This document shows, piece by piece, positions 1 through 8,891 of a DNA stretch of 22,352 bases. The first letter of the stretch is position 1; every line of letters begins with the position of its first letter. The notes below the pieces were generated by a model. The model ran no database searches. It saw nothing but the letters and a program-made list of their open reading frames with translations, and was not told where the DNA came from. This DNA is from a virus. The stretch is from IMG/VR virus record IMGVR_UViG_3300020190_000386, positions 1-22,352 of that record; one strand, 5' to 3'. The position numbers were made by a program, and so were the translations under genes.

Positions 1-971
1 AAGTTACCAACAAGCTCATCAGGAACCATGTTGGTCATTTTAGCTAATATCTCAAGTAATAAACCATAAGATGCTATATTGAATGGTAAACCTAAGAATG
101 TATCTACTGAACGTTGATTCCACATTAATGAGATTGCTCGTTGGGGTAATGATTTTGGATAAAATGGAGTTCCCATATGTTTAAGTTCTAATGGTGTTCC
201 GTTTATTTCTATATTCAAACCCGATTTAGAATATAGCTCCCATCTTTCTTCCAAACTCAATTCTCTCGTATAAACTTGAAATCCATAATGACATGGTGGA
301 AGAACCATTTGGTCTAATTCACCTACATTCCAAGCCGAAACCATTAGTCGTCTTGAGTCTGGATTTGTTTTAAGGTCGTTGATTAGGTTTTGGATTTGGT
401 CTATTCTTGGATTATGTTTTTTTATTTCGTCAATAACAAATTTTCTATTCGATGAACCATTTGGTAATTTCCCATTTTGGATATCATAATTTACTTCATG
501 TGTATAAACATCATCTAAATCATCGATAAAACTACTACCCCAACTTCTCCATTGCTTACCATACAGAGGTCCTAATTCACCCCACTTCTTAGCAAACTCA
601 TCATCTGTTTTGATTTGGTTGATAAACTCTTCTTGTGTGTAGTAGTCTGGAACTCCACCAGTTTGCTCATTCAACTTTTCACCTTTAATAAGGTAATTCT
701 TATAAGCATCTCCATCCCAAATATGACAATCATTATCAACAAGGTATTTGATATTGGTGTCACCACGTAAAAACCATAACAATTCTGTTACAATTCCTTT
801 CCAATACATTTTTTTGGTTGTGAGTAAAGGAAAGCCTAAACTCATATCATGACGAATCTGTCTTCCAAATACGGAACGTGTCTTGCCATTTCTACCTTCT
901 TTTAATTCTCCACTCTTAAACACATCGTATAGTAGTCTAAGATAATCGTGTTCAATGTTATTTTTTGCCAT
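1..971 (-). CDS. thyA: Thymidylate synthase ThyA (C-terminus cut by window edge)
   Basis: Converts dUMP to dTMP using methylene-tetrahydrofolate, feeding phage DNA synthesis. The frame is open from the ATG at 971 to base 1, giving about 323 residues without a stop, so the 3' end lies outside the window. Visible family hallmarks are RSVFGRQIRHDM near the start (phosphate-binding Arg), PLLTTKKMYWKGIVTELLWF, LGPLYGKQWRSWG, and DSRRLMVSAWN followed by LPPCHYGFQVY, where the catalytic nucleophile is Cys227 (codon at 291-293). QRSVDTFLGLPFNIASYG near the end supplies the nucleotide-binding Asn. The segment between the GDGDAYKNY-like region and LGPLYG is longer than in E. coli ThyA, as in many phage and eukaryote-like forms. 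Its ATG overlaps the preceding small membrane-protein gene by 14 bases, so the two are probably translationally coupled. Confidence 0.96.
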   Translation of the reverse strand, partial: MAKNNIEHDYLRLLYDVFKSGELKEGRNGKTRSVFGRQIRHDMSLGFPLLTTKKMYWKGIVTELLWFLRGDTNIKYLVDNDCHIWDGDAYKNYLIKGEKLNEQTGGVPDYYTQEEFINQIKTDDEFAKKWGELGPLYGKQWRSWGSSFIDDLDDVYTHEVNYDIQNGKLPNGSSNRKFVIDEIKKHNPRIDQIQNLINDLKTNPDSRRLMVSAWNVGELDQMVLPPCHYGFQVYTRELSLEERWELYSKSGLNIEINGTPLELKHMGTPFYPKSLPQRAISLMWNQRSVDTFLGLPFNIASYGLLLEILAKMTNMVPDELVGN

Positions 972-1149
972 ATTTTTTTCTCAAGTATTCTGCCCATGCA
1001 GATTGCTTACGTCCATTAACAAAGAACCAACCTAAATTCATTTCAAACCATTTATTAATTTCGTATGCCCAATGACATATAATGTGCCAAAATAACCAAA
1101 CTAATATTATAATCCAAAAACTAATTAACAGTATTAATAACAGATTCAT
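958..1149 (-). CDS. Small single-pass membrane protein, unknown function
   Basis: This 63-residue protein has one strongly hydrophobic N-terminal stretch (about residues 3-27, rich in L, I, F and W). A charged, aromatic C-terminal half ends in a basic KKYGKK tail. That suggests an inner-membrane anchor with a cytoplasmic tail. It overlaps the upstream gene by 29 bases and the thyA start by 14 bases, which supports real translation inside an operon. An AGAAG sequence sits directly before the ATG but is too close to be a classical ribosome-binding site. I do not recognise a family. A lysis or superinfection-exclusion role is possible but nothing in the sequence shows it. Confidence 0.6.
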   Translation of the reverse strand: MNLLLILLISFWIIILVWLFWHIICHWAYEINKWFEMNLGWFFVNGRKQSAWAEYLRKKYGKK

Positions 1150-1363
1150 CTTCTATAATTTTTGCATCTTGTACAGTTTCACAAAATATGAAATGTGTTT
1201 CGGATCGTAAAACATGATCTGCACCAACCCATTCCATATACAACTTAACATATTCCATATCGGGGTCATCTCCTATCTTACGAGCGAACCCTGATACAGG
1301 TTTTTTCTTGATAACAATGTACATTGCATCACCATGGCGATATAATGTTTTGATCAAATTCAT
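1121..1363 (-). CDS. Small hypothetical phage protein (80 aa)
   Basis: A soluble, mixed-charge protein lying just 3' of groEL in the direction of transcription, 3 bases after its stop. It contains a compact core running from MYIVIKKKPVSG to SETHFIFCETV that looks like a small alpha/beta domain. I recognise no named family. The start is uncertain. ATG 1363 follows the groEL stop closely, but the ATG at 1324 (MYIVIKKKPV) has a GGTGA sequence about 6 bases upstream and begins exactly at the conserved-looking core, which would give 67 residues. It overlaps the following membrane-protein gene by 29 bases. Confidence 0.6.
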   Translation of the reverse strand: MNLIKTLYRHGDAMYIVIKKKPVSGFARKIGDDPDMEYVKLYMEWVGADHVLRSETHFIFCETVQDAKIIEDESVINTVN

Positions 1364-1366
1364 ATA

Positions 1367-3007
<1,641 letters not shown>

Positions 3008-3011
3008 TTAA

Positions 3012-3020
3012 TATAAATAT
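3012..3020 (-). promoter_or_regulatory. ATATTTATA leader motif before groEL
   Basis: 34 bases upstream of the groEL ATG, inside a 16-base perfect palindrome (3011-3026). Here the spacing fits a promoter element followed by a leader with AAGGA. Confidence 0.4.
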
Positions 3021-3023
3021 TTA

Positions 3024-3048
3024 TATATCGTGTTTCGTTGTCGATATA
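3024..3048. repeat. Inverted repeat upstream of groEL
   Basis: Seven-base arms TATATCG and CGATATA are separated by 11 bases. They lie 47-71 bases upstream of the groEL ATG. This could be an operator for a dimeric regulator or an AT-rich stem-loop. The sequence alone does not decide. Confidence 0.4.
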
Positions 3049-3074
3049 CGTATGTCATATATTAATATATAGAA

Positions 3075-5165
3075 TCATTTAGCAATTTCCAAGAACTTAG
3101 AATTCAATGTTCTTGCAACTTCTTGCATGTTCTTGGGATTGATAAATTTAGCATCAAGTCCGTACATGGTATGGAATGGAGTCTTATCATAACTATATCC
3201 GGTACTGGCAATGAAATAACTAATAACATTGATACCCAATTCGCGAAATCCATTAACAACTCTGCGAGTGAATTGAACACCATTATAATGATAAGCAACG
3301 CCCGATACATCGGTTGGGTATCCATCTGAGTAATTAATAAAGATGCATTCATCACCTTTTGCATCACGTTTAATGTCTTGCTCAATGCTCTTGAATGCCA
3401 ACCCCTCCGGAGTACACCCAAATGTATCTAGATATTTAAAATAATTACGAATCTTACTCATTTTATCATGTGCCGAATCATATGCATAAACCGTAATTGC
3501 TTTTTCTTTACTACCCGTTGATGATTCGGTACCGCGCAATGAAATTTGCACACGGATGCCAGTTGTCATAGAAGCAGCTTGTGCAATTGCAACGGCTGAC
3601 ATAATGGCATTGCGAAACTTTTCACCTGCCATTGAGCCAGATGCATCAATTGAAATATGAATAAAATAATTTTTGAACTGATCCGTTACAATGCGATGAA
3701 ACACGTTAGCATTATCATAACCCAATTGGGAAATCAATCTGCGATCAATCTTACCAGCTTGCAAACGAGTGGTCTTCAAGGTACGATCTGAATTGCGAAG
3801 CTGCAACTTTCGTCCCAATGTCTTGCCTAAAATAATACCTTGCGTAATGTTTTGATCATTTTCAATAAGCGATTTAACACGATATTGATTGGATGCTACA
3901 TCGGCTGCATAATTTAACGTGCCTGCAATATAATCATTTGATCTGTTAGCAAATAAATGAGGCATTGCTGCAATGATACCTGCAGTCAATTTCTTGATAA
4001 CAATTGTATCAACAAAATCGGAAGTACCTGATTCATTTGTTGCTACTTGACGAACCTCTGTACCCGATTCGCGGATAGCATTAACGATGCTTGCCTGCGT
4101 TTTATTCAGTCTACCTGTTTTCTTGTTGTCGCCCTTAAGGAAATCTCGTTGCTTTTCAATTGCCTTTTCTAATTTCTTAAGGTCATTTGCTGACAATGAA
4201 GATCCGCTATTAATAGCACCTTTGGTTGCATCATCCGAAGCTTCGCTTTCGCCATCTTCATCGCCATCATCGCTTTCGCCATCTTCATCACCATCATCGC
4301 CTTCGCCATCACCTTGACCCGTACCACCGTCACCTTGCTGAGGGTCTCCGTCTTGCGGTTGCTCTTCATCTGATTTTTCTTCCGCTTCTGCTTCTGCTAC
4401 AGCATCCTTAACAAGCTTGTATACTTTGCATGCAACTAACAATGCATCTTCGGTAGATTGCAATCTTTGAATGTTTCGAAGATCAATCACATTCCAAATT
4501 TCTTGCAATGCAGCAAGTGCTTTCAAATTGCGGTTAGGGTTAGTTAGATTGATGATATGAAACATGTAATCCTCCCATGTCTCTTGACACTTCTCATTAG
4601 CTACCAATGCCTTATCAATAACTTTGTCATTAAAATACTTATCATACATTGCCTCATAATACATACGATAACCTGGAGCACTAGTATAGATATAAAAGTC
4701 AATGCGTCGATCTTCAATCCAATTCAATAAATCTTTGATGATCACAAAGTCTCGGTGTTGCATTGTCATGTCCGGATCAAGTCCATTCATTCGAACAATT
4801 TGTGCCATTGGCGTATTTGCCAAAATGCCACCTTTTAACATTCCAAAATCAGTCATGACAATATGCGAGCCTTCATGCAATGCTAATCCAACAGCTGGAT
4901 CGAAATTCTTATCATCAAGTTTGGTGCCAATCACAACAGACTCGCCATTGGTATAGCTTGCATCTGCGGACTGAAATACTACGGGAATCGCTTTGCCCGT
5001 TACAATGTTAACAAAATTGGCAATAGCTCGTTGCGTAGCAGCTAATTTAGTATAATCAATACCATCGCCGCGTTTGAAATCTGTGTCAAAATCATCACTC
5101 AACCAAAAGCTAGATGCTGACTTTGAATAATATCGTTTGCCATCAAATTTATCTAAAATACTCAT
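3075..5165 (-). CDS. Metallopeptidase-like / VWA-domain protein, partner of a MoxR ATPase
   Basis: This 696-residue protein has three visible parts. Residues 1-255 contain ALHEGSHIVMTDF (HExxH at 97-101) and, about 50 residues on, NWIEDRRID with Glu151. That is the layout of a zinc gluzincin-like site as in DUF2201-type N-terminal domains. Residues 258-312 are a highly acidic Asp/Glu/Gly linker with internal repeats. The C-terminal part is a von Willebrand A domain with an intact MIDAS motif DASGS (D507, S509, S511). The layout parallels CobT, CoxE and VWA partners of MoxR/CobS AAA+ ATPases, and such an ATPase is the next gene upstream. The pair probably acts as an ATP-driven metal-insertion or remodelling machine. 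Whether it is a true cobaltochelatase is doubtful, since no cobalamin gene is present. AAAGAG before ATG 5165 supports the start. Confidence 0.85.
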   Translation of the reverse strand: MSILDKFDGKRYYSKSASSFWLSDDFDTDFKRGDGIDYTKLAATQRAIANFVNIVTGKAIPVVFQSADASYTNGESVVIGTKLDDKNFDPAVGLALHEGSHIVMTDFGMLKGGILANTPMAQIVRMNGLDPDMTMQHRDFVIIKDLLNWIEDRRIDFYIYTSAPGYRMYYEAMYDKYFNDKVIDKALVANEKCQETWEDYMFHIINLTNPNRNLKALAALQEIWNVIDLRNIQRLQSTEDALLVACKVYKLVKDAVAEAEAEEKSDEEQPQDGDPQQGDGGTGQGDGEGDDGDEDGESDDGDEDGESEASDDATKGAINSGSSLSANDLKKLEKAIEKQRDFLKGDNKKTGRLNKTQASIVNAIRESGTEVRQVATNESGTSDFVDTIVIKKLTAGIIAAMPHLFANRSNDYIAGTLNYAADVASNQYRVKSLIENDQNITQGIILGKTLGRKLQLRNSDRTLKTTRLQAGKIDRRLISQLGYDNANVFHRIVTDQFKNYFIHISIDASGSMAGEKFRNAIMSAVAIAQAASMTTGIRVQISLRGTESSTGSKEKAITVYAYDSAHDKMSKIRNYFKYLDTFGCTPEGLAFKSIEQDIKRDAKGDECIFINYSDGYPTDVSGVAYHYNGVQFTRRVVNGFRELGINVISYFIASTGYSYDKTPFHTMYGLDAKFINPKNMQEVARTLNSKFLEIAK
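4244..4297 (-). repeat. 27-bp tandem repeat coding an acidic linker
   Basis: Two consecutive 27-base units differ at one position (CATCGCC versus CATCACC on the plus strand), and a third, partial and more diverged copy follows. They encode DGDEDGES-type acidic peptides in the linker of the VWA protein. The high similarity suggests recent slippage expansion, so linker length may vary between related phages. Confidence 0.8.
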
Positions 5166-5180
5166 ATACTCTTTATTTTA

Positions 5181-5195
5181 TATATAATATGAAAT
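5181..5195 (-). promoter_or_regulatory. Leader motif ATTTCATATTATATA of the VWA gene
   Basis: On the coding strand this 15-mer is identical to the one in front of the MoxR gene (6477-6491). In both cases an A-rich spacer, AAAGAG and the ATG follow. It is likely a promoter (the TATTATAT core resembles a -10) or a shared translational leader. Confidence 0.4.
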
Positions 5196-5223
5196 TACTA
5201 TTCAGTTTCCAACCAGATTGCAT

Positions 5224-5280
5224 AAAAAAAGAGACAGATCACGCTGATTAACGGGTGGTGATTTTTGCCGTAACTGTCTC
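5224..5280 (-). terminator. Rho-independent-terminator-like hairpin between moxR-like and VWA genes
   Basis: On the coding strand GAGACAG (5274-5280) pairs with CTGTCTC (5231-5237), followed by seven T (5224-5230). An inner ATCAC/GTGAT stem stacks directly on the outer stem along the 3' arm, leaving an 11-base bulge on the 5' side and a 15-base loop. It lies 20 bases past the ATPase stop. Its position would end or attenuate transcription between the ATPase and the VWA gene, which has its own leader motif. Confidence 0.7.
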
Positions 5281-5299
5281 CTTTTCGAGCTATGAAAAA

Positions 5300-6460
5300 T
5301 TAGAATGAGGTTTCTTGTCCTTCGGCATCAACCCCGGTATTAAAGATGTCTTTCATATCGGTTGCCATATGCTTTTGTATAATTTGCTTAACAAAGGTTC
5401 TTTCGGAATCCGTACCGCCCGATGCATCAAAGAAAGGAAGGATTGATACCTCAGCCGCTTCTGACAAAGAAAAGCCATCTGCCAACAATTCACATACGCG
5501 CACCGTCATACGAGTGGATACCATTGTGGTAAGTTTGCCTTCTTCCGATCTCCATTCCTTACGAGTTGCATCTGCAATATCTGCTACCGCATGAATCAAA
5601 CTGCGGTTTACGGCCGGAAATCGTTTTGTTAATAAATCTTCTTCTTGAGATAGTGACAAGATATCAACTTCAATAATTTCAAATCGATCCATCAATGCCC
5701 GATCCAATACTCGAGTGGATGTATATTCGGTACCAATGTTTGCCGTTGCAATAAATGATACGCCCGATGCAACTTTGATAGTAGGAGAATTGATATCTTC
5801 ATCCAATCGCAAATACCGTTGACCCTCATCTAATACGGTCATCAAGATATTCCAAGCTTCGGGGTGCGCACGAGACAATTCATCTAATAGAATAACTGCA
5901 TTGTCGGTTTGAATTGCCTTGACAAATGCTGATTCATCAAACGATGTTTGACCATCAACGAAATGTGTATTACCAATCAAGGTTGCTCGAGGATCTTGCG
6001 TTGCACCCAAGTTAAAATAAAAGAAAGGACGATTGGTTGCTACGGGAAGATCTTTTGCTGCTTGCGTCTTACCACAACCTGCAGGACCAACCATCATGAT
6101 ATTTTTGCCACGCACTGCCGAACGAACCAAATATTTCCATTTGATGTCGGACATTTCCAATGTTGCAGGCTTAATTTTATAAGCATTCTGAATCAAACTA
6201 AACACTGCATCTTGTTCTTGTGGCATAGGTTGTGGAGTTGATTGTGATTGTTTGATGTCTTCTAATTCAAAGCCGGACTTGTTCATTCGTTTGGCTCGGC
6301 CGGTTTCTTCATCAAACAACAGTATCTCATCATTATCAAATGCGTGCTTGATCATGATAGGGCGGAACAAATTGCTAATGTCAATGCCCGTGCCAAATTC
6401 AATAATACGTTGTTTGCCATTTACTAAGGTTGGCACACCAATAACTTTTTTGTTTTTCAT
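5300..6460 (-). CDS. MoxR/CobS-type AAA+ ATPase
   Basis: A 386-residue AAA+ ATPase. Walker A is GPAGCGKT at 125-132, Walker B is VILLDELSR at 189-197, sensor 1 is FIATAN at about 237-241, and an arginine-finger segment RALMDRF lies near 254-260. The sequence fits the AAA_5/MoxR group, which includes CobS and works with VWA-domain partners. The VWA gene follows immediately downstream. The first 100 residues are a non-ATPase extension with a small beta-rich part and a Gln/Pro stretch (71-83). CobS-like ATPases are known from cyanophages and other T4-like phages, and their role there is unproven. AAAGAG lies just before ATG 6460 and could be hidden in a leader hairpin. Confidence 0.9.
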   Translation of the reverse strand: MKNKKVIGVPTLVNGKQRIIEFGTGIDISNLFRPIMIKHAFDNDEILLFDEETGRAKRMNKSGFELEDIKQSQSTPQPMPQEQDAVFSLIQNAYKIKPATLEMSDIKWKYLVRSAVRGKNIMMVGPAGCGKTQAAKDLPVATNRPFFYFNLGATQDPRATLIGNTHFVDGQTSFDESAFVKAIQTDNAVILLDELSRAHPEAWNILMTVLDEGQRYLRLDEDINSPTIKVASGVSFIATANIGTEYTSTRVLDRALMDRFEIIEVDILSLSQEEDLLTKRFPAVNRSLIHAVADIADATRKEWRSEEGKLTTMVSTRMTVRVCELLADGFSLSEAAEVSILPFFDASGGTDSERTFVKQIIQKHMATDMKDIFNTGVDAEGQETSF

Positions 6461-6499
6461 AACTCTTTTTATTTTCTATATAATATGAAATAAAGAGTT
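6461..6499 (-). promoter_or_regulatory. Leader of the ATPase gene with SD-sequestering hairpin
   Basis: On the coding strand AACTCTTT (6492-6499) is exactly complementary to AAAGAGTT (6461-6468). The second arm contains the probable ribosome-binding site AAAGAG and ends at the ATG. Between the arms lies the 15-mer ATTTCATATTATATA (6477-6491) shared with the VWA leader. If transcription starts upstream, folding would hide the ribosome-binding site. If it starts inside the 15-mer, the site is free. Confidence 0.45.
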
Positions 6500-6509
6500 A
6501 CATTCCAAC

Positions 6510-6623
6510 CTATTCGTCTTGTTTTTTATGTTTTTTCTTGCGAGTGTAAGTTTTTTTGCTCTTCTGTATGATTGGACGAGTTGCTTGCCAAATTTCCTGC
6601 ATAGTTACTTCAATCTTTTTCAT
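6510..6623 (-). CDS. Tiny basic protein (37 aa)
   Basis: ATG 6623 to TAG 6510 encodes a 37-residue protein. The N-terminal half is helix-like (MKKIEVTMQEIWQATRP). The C-terminal tail is strongly basic (KSKKTYTRKKKHKKQDE). Tails of this sort, with the pattern K-x-Y-[ST]-R-K-x-K-H-K, recur in small phage proteins as far as I recall, without a known role. Nucleic-acid binding is a fair guess from charge alone. It fills the gap between the ATPase gene and the Cys protein gene, which makes a real gene likelier. No strong ribosome-binding site is visible. Confidence 0.55.
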   Translation of the reverse strand: MKKIEVTMQEIWQATRPIIQKSKKTYTRKKKHKKQDE

Positions 6624-6659
6624 GGCAAAAATATATGAAAATGTTTTGCAAAATCCAAA

Positions 6660-7022
6660 TTACCATTTTCTACAAGACCAATATCTTGCTGAGGTTCTAT
6701 CCTTGGCAGTATGACAACGGTGTCTTGCTCTAAATGAACGCCTACGTGCGGGATTGCTTTTACGTATTCTCATATTAGGGTCGCCGAAGTTGACCTTTAC
6801 AACGTTGCCTTTGGCATTTTTAACGTAGACTTTGAATTTTTTAACATCGCCGCGCATTGGTTTGCCCAATTGCACTTTGCGACCTTGATATTCGGCTTCA
6901 TTGATTCCAGCTTCCATGATGGTTACATATTCTGGATTTTCATCTGCAGATTTGATTGTTTCAATTAAGCATTCAGCACAATATGCTTCTGCTACTGGTA
7001 TTTGCGATTCATGTAATGTCAT
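6660..7022 (-). CDS. Conserved phage protein with basic, Cys-containing C-terminus
   Basis: A 120-residue protein. A central beta-type segment KKFKVYVKNAKGNVVKVNFG leads into the Arg-rich tail NPARRRSFRARHRC...TSARYWSC. This tail recurs at the end of unnamed proteins in many marine and freshwater phages, sometimes near head-assembly genes. C15 and C18 (CAEC) with C103 and C117 could make a four-cysteine zinc site. The start is strongly supported by AAGGTGA 4 bases before the ATG, which overlaps the previous stop codon. The function is unknown. The basic tail suggests DNA or RNA contact or a virion role. Confidence 0.75.
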   Translation of the reverse strand: MTLHESQIPVAEAYCAECLIETIKSADENPEYVTIMEAGINEAEYQGRKVQLGKPMRGDVKKFKVYVKNAKGNVVKVNFGDPNMRIRKSNPARRRSFRARHRCHTAKDRTSARYWSCRKW

Positions 7023-7025
7023 ATA

Positions 7026-7032
7026 TCACCTT
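7026..7032 (-). promoter_or_regulatory. Strong Shine-Dalgarno site AAGGTGA
   Basis: Near-consensus SD sequence that also includes the TGA stop of the 621-residue gene, and that fixes the start of the next gene at 7022. It is notable because genes of the presumed Bacteroidetes host seldom rely on SD pairing. Confidence 0.75.
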
Positions 7033-8891
7033 AAGTATTCGTTTTTAATATTTAATTGTAATTTGGCCTCAGCTAACCATGACTCTCGACTATAACTTGA
7101 CCAATGAGTTATGGTTGGAAGTTGATTTAATATGTCTGTAACTACGCGTGCATATACAATTGGTATAACTCTTGGTATAACTCTACCATCGTAATTTGTA
7201 AAATTTGGTTCTTTTTGCTGCATAAGTGTCCATATGCTGGCAGCTAATGGGTCTCGGTCTCGGTAGTTTGCTAGTTCAACACTATGACCAGAATAAAAAT
7301 CGCTACCTGGATTTAATTCTGTAAGGCCGGTTTCTTTTGTGTCTCGAATTAATTTGGCAACTGTCATTGATATTTTGCAATTGTTTAAATATAAAACGTT
7401 GACAGTTTGAGGCAATCCAGCAAAAGATTTAACCTCACTGTTATGAATAGTTACATTAGAAGGTCCTGCTGGCAATCCTTTAAAACTTTCAATTGTGCAG
7501 TTTTTTAATTCTAATAAACCCGTAATGTTTGTCGACAATGCTTCAAAAGAATCAATATCCATGTGTCGAAGTACTAAAGTCTTTGCAATTCGTGGAAAAT
7601 TTTCAAATGATGCTGGTTGCGGAGTTATAGCAAATGTATTAACTTGTTTAAATGCAATAGGCGAATATGGTATATCTACTTTGTATATGATGTTTAGATC
7701 TGGTGCAGATACATATAATTTATCTGATTCCTGAAATATCGTTTCGCTTTTTATTTTTTCTAACAGATTGGATCCGCCTTGTACATAATGATATAAAATA
7801 TATTTTACTTCATCAGTAGTCGTAGCCAAACGCCGGTCCTTAATCATTGCAGAAATTTTTTCTTGAATCTTTGGATCTGACCAACGCGTAACGGTATCTA
7901 ACCCAGTATCACAATACAATGTATCTTTTAATTTGAATATGCCTTGTTTGTTTGGTTGTACTGCACCTAACAATCGATTAATTTCGTCTAAAAATCCAAT
8001 TGGCGGCGTACCATATACTTTTTGTTCTGCTTGATACAATACGTTGCTTGGATCTTCTAACGAAACAAACGGTTTGATTGCAACGCGTGCTACAGGATTT
8101 TTAATGTTTAAATCATCATTACGAACTAAATATGCAACCAATGTTCCAGCTTCAACATCATGTTGAACATACTGTGCATTGATTCCACTATATAAATTCA
8201 TGCAGCTTGTCCATCCACGACCTGTACTCATTCCTGCTACATCGTATCGATGTTTTGAAAATACAATGTAAAACGATTTAACTTTGTTTTCTCGATACAA
8301 TTTAACTTCTGGAATTTTGTTATATTTGTCTATAAGATCTTCGATTTGTTCGACTGCCTCATCTTTCAATTGTTTTCGAACATCTTCCATTGGACGTTGG
8401 CCCATCAACGTTTCTCGACCTTTTTCATCTTTCTCGATGTAGTTTTCAAGTTCTTTTAATTTGTGTTGAATTTTAATTTTAGTAATAATACCAGTAATCC
8501 ATTTAGACACTTTTGTTTTGCGGCCATATTCATCTGCTACCATCCCTGCAAACAGGTCGTCCCAATTAGGCATACGCGTACTGTATTCCGGTTTACCATC
8601 TATACGGTCTACCCGCGCAACTAAATCTCGCATTTCATACCAAAAGTTAGAATATTCATCACTCACATCGCTAATATCCATGCCAAATTCTTTGGTTTCA
8701 TATGGTACGCCGATGCGATCCAATCTACGTGATGATTTGGTATCCGGCAATGCTGCCAATGCACTCAACACTGCATCTTGTTGTTGTTCAATGTTTGGAT
8801 TACGTTGCATGGAAACATATTCACGTGCTTTATCTAAGGGCAGTGCTTCTTTGATCAATTGAACTTCTAAAAGTGTTTTCAATCTAATCAC
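7026..8891 (-). CDS. Large putative internal (ejected) virion protein with leucine-rich-like repeats
   Basis: This 621-residue protein begins MIRLKTLLEVQLIKEA, a putative capsid-targeting peptide with a prohead-protease-like site IKE|A after residue 15. Residues about 205-275 hold SKHRYDVAGMSTGRGWTSC and GTLVAYLV, a block I have met in large unnamed phage proteins. Residues 446-508 contain three exact 21-residue repeats starting IDSF, IESF and VKSF, each with an L-x-L-x-N-like centre, resembling leucine-rich repeats. No catalytic motif is certain, although the conserved His, Asp, Arg and Cys in the 212-230 block could form one. It shares an ATGA-type junction with the peptidase-like gene upstream. 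I infer a head-packaged effector. A host-directed enzyme with an LRR recognition domain is one model, and it is unproven. Confidence 0.65.
   Translation of the reverse strand: MIRLKTLLEVQLIKEALPLDKAREYVSMQRNPNIEQQQDAVLSALAALPDTKSSRRLDRIGVPYETKEFGMDISDVSDEYSNFWYEMRDLVARVDRIDGKPEYSTRMPNWDDLFAGMVADEYGRKTKVSKWITGIITKIKIQHKLKELENYIEKDEKGRETLMGQRPMEDVRKQLKDEAVEQIEDLIDKYNKIPEVKLYRENKVKSFYIVFSKHRYDVAGMSTGRGWTSCMNLYSGINAQYVQHDVEAGTLVAYLVRNDDLNIKNPVARVAIKPFVSLEDPSNVLYQAEQKVYGTPPIGFLDEINRLLGAVQPNKQGIFKLKDTLYCDTGLDTVTRWSDPKIQEKISAMIKDRRLATTTDEVKYILYHYVQGGSNLLEKIKSETIFQESDKLYVSAPDLNIIYKVDIPYSPIAFKQVNTFAITPQPASFENFPRIAKTLVLRHMDIDSFEALSTNITGLLELKNCTIESFKGLPAGPSNVTIHNSEVKSFAGLPQTVNVLYLNNCKISMTVAKLIRDTKETGLTELNPGSDFYSGHSVELANYRDRDPLAASIWTLMQQKEPNFTNYDGRVIPRVIPIVYARVVTDILNQLPTITHWSSYSRESWLAEAKLQLNIKNEYLR
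7368..7556 (-). repeat. Three 21-residue LRR-like repeats
   Basis: Protein repeats at residues 446-466, 467-487 and 488-508 of the 621-residue protein share the pattern [IV]-x-S-F-x-[AG]-L-[SP], followed by a hydrophobic strand and N-x. Each unit is 63 bases. The bases are diverged, so this is an old duplication kept at protein level. Confidence 0.7.

Noticed and set aside
4087-4411. Plus-strand and alternative-frame open frames rich in Ser/Pro or His.
   Set aside because: They mirror the acidic repeat codons of the VWA gene. Their low-complexity proteins have no start signals.
3075-6460. Annotation of the ATPase and VWA pair as cobalamin-synthesis CobS and CobT.
   Set aside because: Only the general MoxR/VWA layout is shared. 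There is no CobN or other cobalamin gene, and the partner has an extra HExxH domain.
6660-7022. A missing GroES partner for GroEL, tested on the small protein here.
   Set aside because: It has no GroES mobile-loop or roof motifs and ends in an Arg-rich Cys tail. It is a different phage family.
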